Source: Cupriavidus numazuensis
Lineage (GTDB): Bacteria > Pseudomonadota > Gammaproteobacteria > Burkholderiales > Burkholderiaceae
Assembly: GCF_905397435.1 (NCBI RefSeq)
Contig: NZ_CAJPVI010000010.1
Span: 114,404 to 178,403 of the forward strand
Direction of reading: 5' to 3'
Length of the DNA: 64,000 nucleotides
Both the position numbers and the translations under genes were made by a program. Shown here in pieces: positions 30,965 through 38,512 of the stretch. The first letter of the stretch is position 1, and every line of letters starts with the position of its first letter. The notes beneath the pieces were generated by a model, which worked only from the letters and a program-made list of their open reading frames with translations, searched no databases and was not told where the DNA came from.

Positions 30965-32265
30965 GCGTGGCCGCAGCATCCGGGCTCATCCCTCCCGCCA
31001 CGCTGGCCCAGAAGCTGGTCGCGCGTGCCGCCGGGCTCGCGCACGCCGAACCCGGTTCGCTGGCGATATGCCGCGTCGACCTGGCGATGTCGCACGATTC
31101 CAGCGGACCGCGCCGCGTCGCGCCGTTGCTGGAGGCACTCGGCACGACCGTGTGGGATCCATCGCGCTACGTGGTCGTGACCGACCATTTCGTGCCGGCC
31201 TCCGATCCCGCTGCTGAAGCCATCCTGCGCTTCACGCGCGACTGGACGCGCAGCAGCGGCGCACACCTGATCGACGGCGAAGGCATCTGCCACGTGGTAC
31301 TGCCCGAGCATGGCCACGTGCTGCCCGGCCGCCTGATCGTCGGCGGCGACAGCCACAGCCCGACCGGCGGCGCGTTCGGCGCGTATATGTTCGGCGTGGG
31401 CGCCACGGAGATGGCCGGCGTGCTGGCCACGGGCGAAATCTGGCTGCGCGTGCCGCAGACCATCCGGCTGCAGTGGGACGGCGCGCTGGCCCCCGGTGTC
31501 TGCGCCAAGGACATGATGCTGTTCCTGTGCGCGCGGCTGGGACTGGGCGGCGGCCGCTACGAGGCGGTCGAGTATGCCGGCAGCGCCGTGGCGGCACTGC
31601 CGATGCAGGAACGCATGACGCTGGCCAATATGAGCGCGGAGCTTGGCGCGCAGACCGGACTGGTCGCGCCCGATGCCGTCACGCTGGACTGGCTTGCCGC
31701 GGCCGGCGTGCCGGCGCCGACGCTGGCGGAGATCGACCTCGCACACTGGCGCAGCGATGCCGATGCGCCGCTGCTGGCGAACCATGTCTTCGATGCCCGC
31801 GCGCTGACACCGCAGGTGGCCGCCCCCCATTCGCCCGCCAACAGCGCACCGGTGGATCAGGCCGCAGGCGAGTCCGTGCAGATCGCCTACCTTGGCGCCT
31901 GCACCGGCGCCAAGCTCGAGGATCTGCGCATGGCCGCCAGCGTGCTTCGCGGACGCCGCGTGGCGCCAGGCGTCAGCCTGCAGGTAGCGCCCGCTTCCGC
32001 GCGCGACCAGCAGCAGGCGCGGCGCGAAGGCACGCTGGCTGTGCTGGCCGACGCGGGCGCCGAACTGCTGGCCAATGCCTGCGGAGCCTGCGCCGGCTAT
32101 GGCGCGGCACGCTTTCCCGCCGGCAGCCGGGCGATTGCCTCGACTGCGCGCAACTTCTCCGGGCGCATGGGCGATGCCGGCAGCGCGGTATGGCTTGCGT
32201 CCCCGCTGACTGTGGCGGCCAGCGCCGTGACCGGACGCATCACCGATCCACGTACCCTGCTCTGA
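30961..32265 (+). CDS. Aconitase-family dehydratase large subunit (LeuC / homoaconitase-like)
   Basis: 434 aa. Family blocks: DLAMSHDSSGPRRVAPLLE, GICHVVLPEHGHVLPGRLI, VGGDSHSPTGGAFGAYMFGVG (substrate-binding GGDSHT-like loop) and the 4Fe-4S cysteines in ACTGAKLED and NACGACAGYG. Shorter than housekeeping LeuC (about 470 aa), and placed with a Bug receptor and GntR regulator instead of leu genes, so it likely isomerises a catabolic 2-substituted malate or citrate analogue (inference). Start overlaps the Bug stop. Confidence 0.9.
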   Translation: MSVAAASGLIPPATLAQKLVARAAGLAHAEPGSLAICRVDLAMSHDSSGPRRVAPLLEALGTTVWDPSRYVVVTDHFVPASDPAAEAILRFTRDWTRSSGAHLIDGEGICHVVLPEHGHVLPGRLIVGGDSHSPTGGAFGAYMFGVGATEMAGVLATGEIWLRVPQTIRLQWDGALAPGVCAKDMMLFLCARLGLGGGRYEAVEYAGSAVAALPMQERMTLANMSAELGAQTGLVAPDAVTLDWLAAAGVPAPTLAEIDLAHWRSDADAPLLANHVFDARALTPQVAAPHSPANSAPVDQAAGESVQIAYLGACTGAKLEDLRMAASVLRGRRVAPGVSLQVAPASARDQQQARREGTLAVLADAGAELLANACGACAGYGAARFPAGSRAIASTARNFSGRMGDAGSAVWLASPLTVAASAVTGRITDPRTLL

Positions 32266-32285
32266 AGCCGTATTTCCATTTCCGC

Positions 32286-32792
32286 ATGACCGAGCCTTCC
32301 GTTCCCGCGACCGCCGGCCGCATCTGGCGCTTTGGCGACAACATCGACACCGACGCCATGGCGCCCGCGGTACTGATGAAGGCTGCGCCGGAAGTCCTTG
32401 CCGCGCATTGCCTGAAAAGCCTGCGCCCCGAGTTCCCGGACCGGGTGCATCCGGGCGACGTGGTGGTAGCGGGCGCCAACTTCGGCATCGGCTCCTCGCG
32501 CGAGCAGGCGCCGCAGGCGCTGCACCAGCTGGGGGTGCGCGCCGTGGTGGCGCCGTCGTTCGGCGGGCTGTTCTACCGCAACGCCATCAACCTCGGCCTG
32601 CCGGTGCTGGTATGCCCCGACACCAGCCGCCTGGCGGATGGCATGCTCGCGACGCTGGATCTGGACCATGCCGTGCTGCAGCTTGGCGACGGGACAACCG
32701 TGGCTTGCGAACCCGTGCCGGTATTCCTGCGCGAGATCCTGCACGCAGGCGGCCTGATCCCCCACCTGAAGACGAAGCTGGCACGCCGTTGA
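32286..32792 (+). CDS. Aconitase-family dehydratase small subunit (LeuD-like)
   Basis: 168 aa swivel domain partner of the large subunit 20 bases upstream. Motifs: IWRFGDNIDTDAMAPAV, the GANFGIGSSREQAPQAL substrate loop, VVAPSFGGLFYRNAINLGLP. Length is normal for the short archaeal-type LeuD/HacB class. Ends four bases from a convergent gene, without an obvious terminator. Confidence 0.92.
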   Translation: MTEPSVPATAGRIWRFGDNIDTDAMAPAVLMKAAPEVLAAHCLKSLRPEFPDRVHPGDVVVAGANFGIGSSREQAPQALHQLGVRAVVAPSFGGLFYRNAINLGLPVLVCPDTSRLADGMLATLDLDHAVLQLGDGTTVACEPVPVFLREILHAGGLIPHLKTKLARR

Positions 32793-32796
32793 CGGG

Positions 32797-33498
32797 TTAG
32801 CCGGCGCTTACACCGGGCCACATTGCAGCCTCGCGCAGCAATGCCAGCGCCTCGTCATCGCTGGTCTGGGTGAAATCCAGATAGAAGGCACCCACGGCGC
32901 CGAAGTTCGCCGGTGTGTTCAGGCAGATGACCCGGTCCGCGGCAGCCTCCAGGCTGGCCAGGCCATCGGCGGCCCCCACGGGCACGGCGGCGATCACCTC
33001 GGCCGCGCCGGCCATGCGCACGCCTTCGAGCGCGGCGCGCATCGTGGCGCCGGTTGCCACGCCATCATCGACGACGATCACCGTGCGGCCGGCCAGGCGC
33101 GGCAGCGGTGCGCCGCCACGGTACCGCTGCTGGCGCCGCACGATCTCGTCGAGCTGGCGTCCGCGCTCGGCGTCGAAGCTTCCGCTTTCCACGGCGCGGC
33201 GCACCCACGGATCGTCGTTGATCACGGTATGCGGGTCGCGTCCGGCGTCGCCCTCGACCACCGCGCCGAGCGCCAGCTCCGGGTAGCCCGGCGCGCCAAT
33301 CTTGCGCACGAGCAGCACGTCGAGCCGCGCCCCGATTGCGCGTGCGACTTCATACGCCACCGGCACGCCGCCGCGCGGCAGTGCCAGCACCAGCGCGGGA
33401 GTGCCCTCGCGCGGCTGGCCGACACCGAGTTCGGCCAGGTGGCGCCCCAGGTACTGGCCGGCCTCACGTCGGTCGGCAAAGCACGGCGGCATGGACAT
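32797..33498 (-). CDS. Phosphoribosyltransferase-domain protein
   Basis: 233 aa with a type I PRTase fold: ALVLALPRGGVPVAYEVARA, VLLVRKIGAPGYPELALGAV and the PRPP-binding VIVVDDGVATGATMRAAL. These proteins are frequent in GC-rich proteobacteria near stress genes; the nucleobase substrate is unknown and a true transferase role unproven. Start MSMPPCFADR has AGGAG nine bases upstream. Confidence 0.88.
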   Translation of the reverse strand: MSMPPCFADRREAGQYLGRHLAELGVGQPREGTPALVLALPRGGVPVAYEVARAIGARLDVLLVRKIGAPGYPELALGAVVEGDAGRDPHTVINDDPWVRRAVESGSFDAERGRQLDEIVRRQQRYRGGAPLPRLAGRTVIVVDDGVATGATMRAALEGVRMAGAAEVIAAVPVGAADGLASLEAAADRVICLNTPANFGAVGAFYLDFTQTSDDEALALLREAAMWPGVSAG

Positions 33499-33750
33499 GG
33501 CGCGCTCCTGCAGGATGGTCGGCGTGGTCGGCACATGGAGTGGGTCGGAGACCCCTCAGCCACTATAGTCTGTCCCCGGCGTCCCGCCCCGCTGGTATCG
33601 CCCGGCCACACATTGAACGCAATGCGGCAACACTGTGTTGCACTGCGGCAGGCTGATCGCCGGAGCGAGGCCCGTTAGCATGTCTCTCAGGCGGCAACAC
33701 CGCCAGTGTGATGAAGCGGCCCCTGCGGCCGCACCAACCGTGAGCCTGAC

Positions 33751-33915
33751 ATGACTTCGCAGCACCCCGCCAGCAACGAACAAGACGTCTCCCGCCGCGA
33801 CCACGAGCTCGACATTCCGTTCGGCTCGCTGGACGCCGCCGCCATGGCTGAACTGCCGTACACCTTCCGCCAGTCCGGCACCTGCACGCAGTACTTCCGC
33901 GATTTCTTCAGCTGA
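33751..33915 (+). CDS. Small hypothetical protein (54 aa)
   Basis: Reads MTSQHPASNEQDVSRRDH at the start and ends TCTQYFRDFFS. Composition is ordinary soluble protein, not the Arg/Pro mirror pattern, and the C-terminus YTFRQSGTCTQYFRDFF looks like a folded helical segment. It is plus-strand, and its last eight bases overlap the convergent LysR gene. No known family; function unknown. A weak GTGAG ribosome-binding site precedes the ATG. Confidence 0.5.
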   Translation: MTSQHPASNEQDVSRRDHELDIPFGSLDAAAMAELPYTFRQSGTCTQYFRDFFS

Positions 33916-34810
33916 GCGGCGTCGCGCTCAGTCCGTTCACGCCATTCGTGCCCATCGCCTGGTCGCAAAGCGCGACCAGGCGTTCCATCATGTCGCGCGC
34001 AGCGGCGGAAGGCTCGGGCTGCGCGTGCAGGGTCAGTTCGATGGCCGGTACGGCGCCGAGCCAGGGTTCGTCATCGAGCAGCCGGTGTGCCGCCGACGCC
34101 AGCCGGCGCGGCAGCAGGCTGATGCCAAGCCCGTCCGCCACGGCGGCGCTGATGCTGGCGAGGCTTGCACTGACGAAGCCGATACGCCAGCGGCGTCCGC
34201 TCGCATCGAGCGCATGCGTCATCTCGCCGCGGTAGAGGCCGCCGCTCGGGAAGGCCACCAGCGGCACCGGGTCGCGCGCCACGGCCGGGCGCGTGCGGCT
34301 GTCGATCCACGCCAGCGGCTCGGGCCAGCAGGCCACGCCGGCGGCGTGGCCGACGCGCTGCTTGACCAGCGCCAGGTCCAGTTCGCCGTCCTGGAAGCGC
34401 TGCCATAGCTCATGGCTCAGCCCGCTGGTCACTTCCAGCCGGATACCGGGCCAGGTATCGGCAAACCCCGCCAGTACCGCCGTCAGCGGCTGCGCCGCGA
34501 AATCCTCGGGCACCCCCAGCCGGATCTCGCCCTGGCCTGACGTCTGACGCACCTGCTCCACCGCCTCGGCCATCAACTGCTGCAGGCGCCGCGCGTAGCC
34601 GAGCAGACGCTCGCCCTCGGGCGTGGTGGTGACGTAGCGGCCGCCCCGGTCGAGCAGTTCGCAGCCCAGCTGTTCTTCCAGCCGCCGCACTTGCTGGCTC
34701 ACCGTCGATTGGGTCAGGTGCACGCGTTGCGCCGCGCGGGTAAAGCTGCCGCTTTCCGCAACGGCGATAAAGCTCTGGAGCAACGCAGGATCGAGGCGGG
34801 CGTCATGCAC
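33908..34810 (-). CDS. LysR-family transcriptional regulator
   Basis: 300 aa. HTH: LDPALLQSFIAVAESGSFT, RAAQRVHLTQSTVSQQVRRLE, LLDRGGRYVTTTPEGERLL. Effector domain from about 94 (GEIRLGVPEDFAAQPLTAVL). Divergent from the deaminase/MFS pair, which it probably controls. The 161-base gap between them is AT-rich. Confidence 0.92.
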   Translation of the reverse strand: MHDARLDPALLQSFIAVAESGSFTRAAQRVHLTQSTVSQQVRRLEEQLGCELLDRGGRYVTTTPEGERLLGYARRLQQLMAEAVEQVRQTSGQGEIRLGVPEDFAAQPLTAVLAGFADTWPGIRLEVTSGLSHELWQRFQDGELDLALVKQRVGHAAGVACWPEPLAWIDSRTRPAVARDPVPLVAFPSGGLYRGEMTHALDASGRRWRIGFVSASLASISAAVADGLGISLLPRRLASAAHRLLDDEPWLGAVPAIELTLHAQPEPSAAARDMMERLVALCDQAMGTNGVNGLSATPLS

Positions 34811-34971
34811 GGCAGTCAGATATTTGGTTTTCCACTGCTGACGATTTCATCATTTAATTTCCCAATTGCAAAGGCCGGGCGTAGATTGGCGACTCTCCCT
34901 GTCACGCCCCTTGCCGCATGGCACGTGCGCTGCACGTCATGCCGTGAGCCGGCACTTACTTTAGCTACGCA

Positions 34972-35430
34972 ATGGCAACCCACGAACAACTGATGCGCGA
35001 GGCGGTCGAACTCGCCCAGACCAATCTGCGGCGCGGCGGCCGGCCCTTCGGCGCGGTGCTGGCCATCGACGGCGAAGCCGTGGCCACGGGCGTGAATGAC
35101 ATCGTCCACAGCCACGACCCCACCACGCATGCCGAGATGGAGGCCGTGCGTGCGGCGGCCCGCAAGCTGGGCCGGCCCGACCTGAGCGGCAGCGTGGTCT
35201 ACGCCAGCGGCCATCCGTGCCCGATGTGCCTGGCGGCGATGACCATGGCCGGCGTGCAGGCGGTGTACTACGCGTTCGACAACGACGACGCCGCACCCTA
35301 TGGCCTGTCGAGCGAAGCCGCCTACCAGGCGCTGCGCCTGCCGCTGGTGCCGCCACCGCTGCCACTGCAGCGCGTGCCCGTCGATATCTCCGCCGCGCAG
35401 CTCTACGGCACGCGCCAGCCCCGTGGCTGA
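34972..35430 (+). CDS. Nucleoside/guanine deaminase (cytidine deaminase-like fold)
   Basis: 152 aa zinc hydrolase. The zinc site is HAE (H53, E55 in THAEMEAVRAA) and PCPMC (C83, C86 in GHPCPMCLAAM). Length and the C-terminal VDISAAQLYGTRQPRG resemble bacillary guanine deaminase more than TadA. Overlaps or touches the next MFS gene, so the two are co-expressed, perhaps for uptake and deamination of a purine or a modified base. Confidence 0.9.
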   Translation: MATHEQLMREAVELAQTNLRRGGRPFGAVLAIDGEAVATGVNDIVHSHDPTTHAEMEAVRAAARKLGRPDLSGSVVYASGHPCPMCLAAMTMAGVQAVYYAFDNDDAAPYGLSSEAAYQALRLPLVPPPLPLQRVPVDISAAQLYGTRQPRG

Positions 35431-35434
35431 GCGC

Positions 35435-36658
35435 ATGGCGGTCGGCACGCAGGGTGCGGATCGGGCCCCGCCACGCTGGCTGGTCCTGGCCGCCATCGTG
35501 GCGATCGGCCTGAACCTGCGTCCATTTCTGACGGCGGTCGGTCCGCTTGCCGCCACCATCCGCGCCGGCACGGGGCTGGACTACGAAGGCATGGCGTGGC
35601 TCACGCTGCTGCCGATGCTGCTGATGGGCGTCGGCGCCTTTGCCGCGCCGGCCATCCGCCAGCGGCTTGGCGCGCGCCGGGCGGTACTGGGCGCGCTGGC
35701 CATGCTTGGCGCGGGATCGGCCTTGCGCGCGCTGGCGACGGACGGAGCCTTGCTGGTGACGACCGCAGCCGTGTGCGGCCTTGGGGTTGCCGTGGTGCAG
35801 GCAGCCTGCCCGGGCCTCATCAAGCAGGAATTCCCGCGGCGCGTCGCACCGGTCATGGGCTTGTATTCGGCCGCGCTGATGGGCGGCGGCGCGCTGGGCG
35901 CGCAGATCGCCCCGGTCATCGCGAACCTGTCCGGCTCATGGCAGCAGGGCCTGGCCTGGTGGGCGCTGCCGGTCATGGCGGCGCTGGGCCTCGCATGGCG
36001 GGCGCTGCCGGCGCCTGCCGGCCCGGCACCGACCACACGTGCCGCGCACCGGCCCGCAGGGCAGCTTCTGCGCCGACGCCGGACGTGGATGCTGATGGTG
36101 TGTTTCGGCGTGATGAACGGCGGCTATGCCTCGCTCGTTGCGTGGCTGGCGCCGTTCTACCAGCAGCACGGCTGGAGCGTCGCACGCAGCGCCAGCCTGG
36201 TGGCCGTGATGGCGATCGCCCAGGCCGCGGCCGCGCTGCTGTTGCCGACGCTGGCAGCGGCCCGCCAGGATCGCCGCGCATGGATGGCGGCCGCGCTCGC
36301 CATGCAGGCCGCGGGCTTCGCCGGCCTGGCCCTGTGGCCGGAATGGTCGCCGTATGCCTGGGCTGCGATCGGCGGTGCCGGGCTCGGCGGCTGCTTTGCG
36401 CTGTATCTGGTGGTGGCGCTGGACCATCTGCCTGATCCGGAAAGCGCCGGCGCACTGGGCGCATTGATGCAGGGTGGCGGCTTCCTGCTGGCGTCGCTGG
36501 CGCCGTGGATCACCGCCGCGCTGCATTCGCGCACTGGCGATTTCATGGCGGGCTGGTGGTATCACCTGGGCTGCGTGGCGTTCGTGGCTGCGCTCACCCT
36601 GCGCCTGAACCCGGCGCGCTATGCCGTGTCGATGACCGGCACCCGGTCGATGGCTTGA
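35435..36658 (+). CDS. MFS transporter, CynX/NimT-like
   Basis: 407 aa with about 12 membrane segments. The first, LVLAAIVAIGLNLRPFLTAV, contains the LNLRP motif typical of CynX-type (cyanate / 2-nitroimidazole) transporters, and the second half restarts at WMLMVCFGVMNGGYASLVAW. ATG at 35435 chosen; a GTG at 35423 would overlap the deaminase stop. Substrate not deducible; linkage with a deaminase and LysR suggests a nitrogen compound. Confidence 0.88.
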   Translation: MAVGTQGADRAPPRWLVLAAIVAIGLNLRPFLTAVGPLAATIRAGTGLDYEGMAWLTLLPMLLMGVGAFAAPAIRQRLGARRAVLGALAMLGAGSALRALATDGALLVTTAAVCGLGVAVVQAACPGLIKQEFPRRVAPVMGLYSAALMGGGALGAQIAPVIANLSGSWQQGLAWWALPVMAALGLAWRALPAPAGPAPTTRAAHRPAGQLLRRRRTWMLMVCFGVMNGGYASLVAWLAPFYQQHGWSVARSASLVAVMAIAQAAAALLLPTLAAARQDRRAWMAAALAMQAAGFAGLALWPEWSPYAWAAIGGAGLGGCFALYLVVALDHLPDPESAGALGALMQGGGFLLASLAPWITAALHSRTGDFMAGWWYHLGCVAFVAALTLRLNPARYAVSMTGTRSMA

Positions 36659-36704
36659 TAGGTCTTGCCGGGCAGGAACGGCATCGCGCCGGCCGGTCCC
36701 CGCG

Positions 36705-36848
36705 TCAGCGCGGCGTAGCGCGCTCGATGATCGCGCTGACGTCCGCGGAATCGGGGTCGGCGGCCACCGGCAGTGCAAACAGCGCGCCCGCCGCGGGCGT
36801 CAGGCCCTGCACGATATGAAGGGCGATCAGGATGAGCATGACCGGCAT
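36705..36848 (-). CDS. Small exported or membrane protein (47 aa)
   Basis: Begins MPVMLILIALHIVQGLTPAA, a hydrophobic N-terminus that could be a signal anchor, then ALPVAADPDSADVSAIIERA. The start is supported by a strong GGGAGG ribosome-binding site six to seven bases upstream of the ATG, which is rare for a chance frame. No family recognised. It faces the MFS gene tail to tail. Confidence 0.5.
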   Translation of the reverse strand: MPVMLILIALHIVQGLTPAAGALFALPVAADPDSADVSAIIERATPR

Positions 36849-37014
36849 GGCGCCTCCCTGCATGGTTGCCCGGGACTGCCGCACGTAGCGCAACCTTCGT
36901 GCCATGGCCCTGACGCCTTGCGGGCCATTTGCGGCACCAGCGCGGCATCAGGGCGGCACCACTCCGGCACCGGCGCCGGGAAAATGCTGCGCCATCGTGA
37001 GGCAGTAATGCCCC

Positions 37015-37035
37015 AAGCGTACCCAATTCTGCGTA
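37015..37035 (-). repeat. Dispersed repeat, copy 6 (reverse orientation)
   Basis: On the minus strand it reads TACGCAGAATTGGGTACGCT plus one T, exactly the same as copy 4 at 20913. Confidence 0.85.
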
Positions 37036-37183
37036 CCACGGTACAGCCCCAGACGGCATGTCCTGGGGCGGCCGGGCGAATGCGCCACGCCAAATCCTTT
37101 GCGAGATCTATTTCCGATGTAACGCCACATTACCTTCGGCCGACGAAGGCGGGCGGCCTCTGCCGGCCTGGCGCGCAGCCCGC

Positions 37184-37206
37184 AAACCCTTGTGTGGCAA
37201 GGGTTT
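37184..37206. repeat. Perfect 9-bp hairpin
   Basis: AAACCCTTG, loop TGTGG, CAAGGGTTT. It has no long T tract; it resembles short hairpins scattered in Cupriavidus intergenic DNA (recalled, not searched). Confidence 0.6.
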
Positions 37207-37344
37207 GACGGCAACGGGGCGAAGCCGCGCAGGACCCCGAGCCTCGCATGCGTCATGTGAGACAGCCTTACAAGTGCAACCACGCAGCGCGGGGCCGCGT
37301 CGCTACATTGAAGCCGTGTTCAACGCGAACGTCCGGAGCCTCAC

Positions 37345-37470
37345 ATGAAACGCGCCCTCTGCCTGGCCGTGCTGCTGTCCACCACCGCAGCGCTGCTTTC
37401 CGCCTGCATCGTGGTACCGCCTCGCGGCGGCCCGCCGCCCCGCTATCACTACTACCACGACCGCTACTGA
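37345..37470 (+). CDS. Very small lipoprotein (41 aa)
   Basis: MKRALCLAVLLSTTAALL then SACIVVPPRGG: signal peptide with lipobox LSAC, lipidated Cys at about 21, and a short mature tail rich in Pro, Tyr, His and Arg (RYHYYHDRY). Followed 39 bases later by a second small exported protein with similar Tyr/Pro/Arg composition. Function unknown; such tails are often metal- or peptidoglycan-associated (speculative). Confidence 0.72.
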   Translation: MKRALCLAVLLSTTAALLSACIVVPPRGGPPPRYHYYHDRY

Positions 37471-37509
37471 TACCGCCGGGCCCGTCAACCAGACCCCAGG
37501 AGAACCAAC

Positions 37510-37827
37510 ATGAAACGCCAGATCCTTCTCGCCGCAGCCGTTCTCGCCGCCGGAGGTACCTTCGGCCTGCTCAGCCCCGCACAGGCCCACGATGGCCCGC
37601 CCGCCTACAGCTACGGCCACCCGCCGCCCCCGCCACGCTACGAGCCGCGCCCGCCGGCACGCCCGGGCCAGGCGTGGGTGCCGGGCCACTGGGTTGCCGG
37701 TGGCGGCCGCTACGACTGGCGCGGCGGCTACTGGCAGGCACAGCGCCCGGGATACCGCTACGTGCCCGACCGCTGGGTACAGAGTCCCCGTGGCTGGGTC
37801 ATGCGGCCGGGACACTGGGCGCGCTGA
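37510..37827 (+). CDS. YXWGXW repeat-like exported protein
   Basis: 105 aa. Signal peptide to about 26 (LSPAQAHDGP), then a Pro/Tyr-rich segment and aromatic repeats GQAWVPGHWV, GRYDWRGGYWQ, YVPDRWVQSPRGWV and MRPGHWAR, the pattern of small proteobacterial YXWGXW/WVPGHW periplasmic proteins. AGGAG lies ten bases before the ATG. Function unknown. A hairpin follows at 37905. Confidence 0.85.
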   Translation: MKRQILLAAAVLAAGGTFGLLSPAQAHDGPPAYSYGHPPPPPRYEPRPPARPGQAWVPGHWVAGGGRYDWRGGYWQAQRPGYRYVPDRWVQSPRGWVMRPGHWAR

Positions 37828-38096
37828 CCGGACACCAGGATGACCGCCTGGTTGGTGGCAAGACCCCGGAGCGGCAGTGCAGCACGCTGCTCCGGCCTCA
37901 TCCCGAGGGGGGAATCCCCCCTCCTCCAGAAGCACTAGATCGCGTGTCCGCACAAGCGCTTCAAGCGCCGCTGGTATTGAGAAACACTGTCAACAAATGC
38001 CGTTTCATAATTGCGCCACCTAATGATTGCGGGATTTTCTTCTACCCCCCGAAGGGGTTATAAAATACGCACGCCACGGCACTAAATAATCGAATC

Positions 38097-38114
38097 GGTT
38101 TCAACTCTGAAACC
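38097..38114. promoter_or_regulatory. 7-4-7 inverted repeat, operator candidate
   Basis: GGTTTCA-ACTC-TGAAACC, perfect symmetry, about 35 bases downstream of the TATAAAAT element. Position near a transcription start would suit a repressor or a local RNA hairpin. Confidence 0.45.
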
Positions 38115-38153
38115 ATCCGGCAAACCCGTGTCTCAGTTGTGATACGGTTCCGA

Positions 38154-38215
38154 ACCCTCCCGAAAATGACGTTCTCACGACAATACCCCGCGGTATGGAG
38201 GGATTTTCGGAGGGT
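38154..38215 (+). promoter_or_regulatory. Nested long-range stem-loop masking a ribosome-binding site
   Basis: Left arm ACCCTCCCGAAAAT (38154-38167) pairs with right arm ATTTTCGGAGGGT (38203-38215), one bulged base. Inside is a second perfect hairpin, ATACC-CCGC-GGTAT (38183-38196). The right arm contains GGAGGG, which would be the ribosome-binding site of a 13-codon frame starting at 38219. Confidence 0.45.
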
Positions 38216-38218
38216 ATT

Positions 38219-38260
38219 ATGAAGGCTGGTTCATTCCCCCCTTGTCCAATGCCGTATTAG
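38219..38260 (+). CDS. Possible 13-codon leader peptide
   Basis: ATG to TAG encodes MKAGSFPPCPMPY. Preceded by GGAGGG at ideal distance and sitting directly after a stem-loop. Too short to judge by composition; may be a leader ORF for the downstream regulator or chance. Confidence 0.25.
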   Translation: MKAGSFPPCPMPY

Positions 38261-38512
38261 CCCCGCTTGCAATCCATACCACCACCCCATAAGATGGTTT
38301 TAAGCCGATTTAGGAGCGAGAAACTTTCGGGTTCGGGTTCGGGTCATCTTCCAGCCGCCGACAAGTTCCGAGCAGAAGAACGGGACAGGCCGGACATGGA
38401 AGCACGGGGGTCAGGGCAGTCAGTGGACCGCAGCAGCGCGTCCGCTTGCCGTGCAATGCCTTCCCATACGCAAAGCGCCCGCATTCCCTCCCGAGTAACG
38501 GGGAGTGAAACA

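Larger units (their letters stand above)
36849..37344. other. Intergenic region with a dispersed repeat and a hairpin
   Basis: 496 bases without a supported gene. Holds the reverse repeat copy (37015-37035), the AAACCCTTG hairpin (37184-37206), and close to its right end a possible minus-10 element TACATT at about 37303 for the small lipoprotein gene. Confidence 0.55.
37828..38512. other. Long regulatory region upstream of the polysaccharide regulator
   Basis: 685 bases. It contains a GAGGGGGG/CCCCCCTC hairpin (37905-37923) that may end the preceding transcript, a TATAAAAT-like promoter element at about 38059-38066, and the inverted repeats and mini-ORF listed separately. AT content is higher than in flanking genes, consistent with a strongly regulated promoter. 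Confidence 0.6.
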
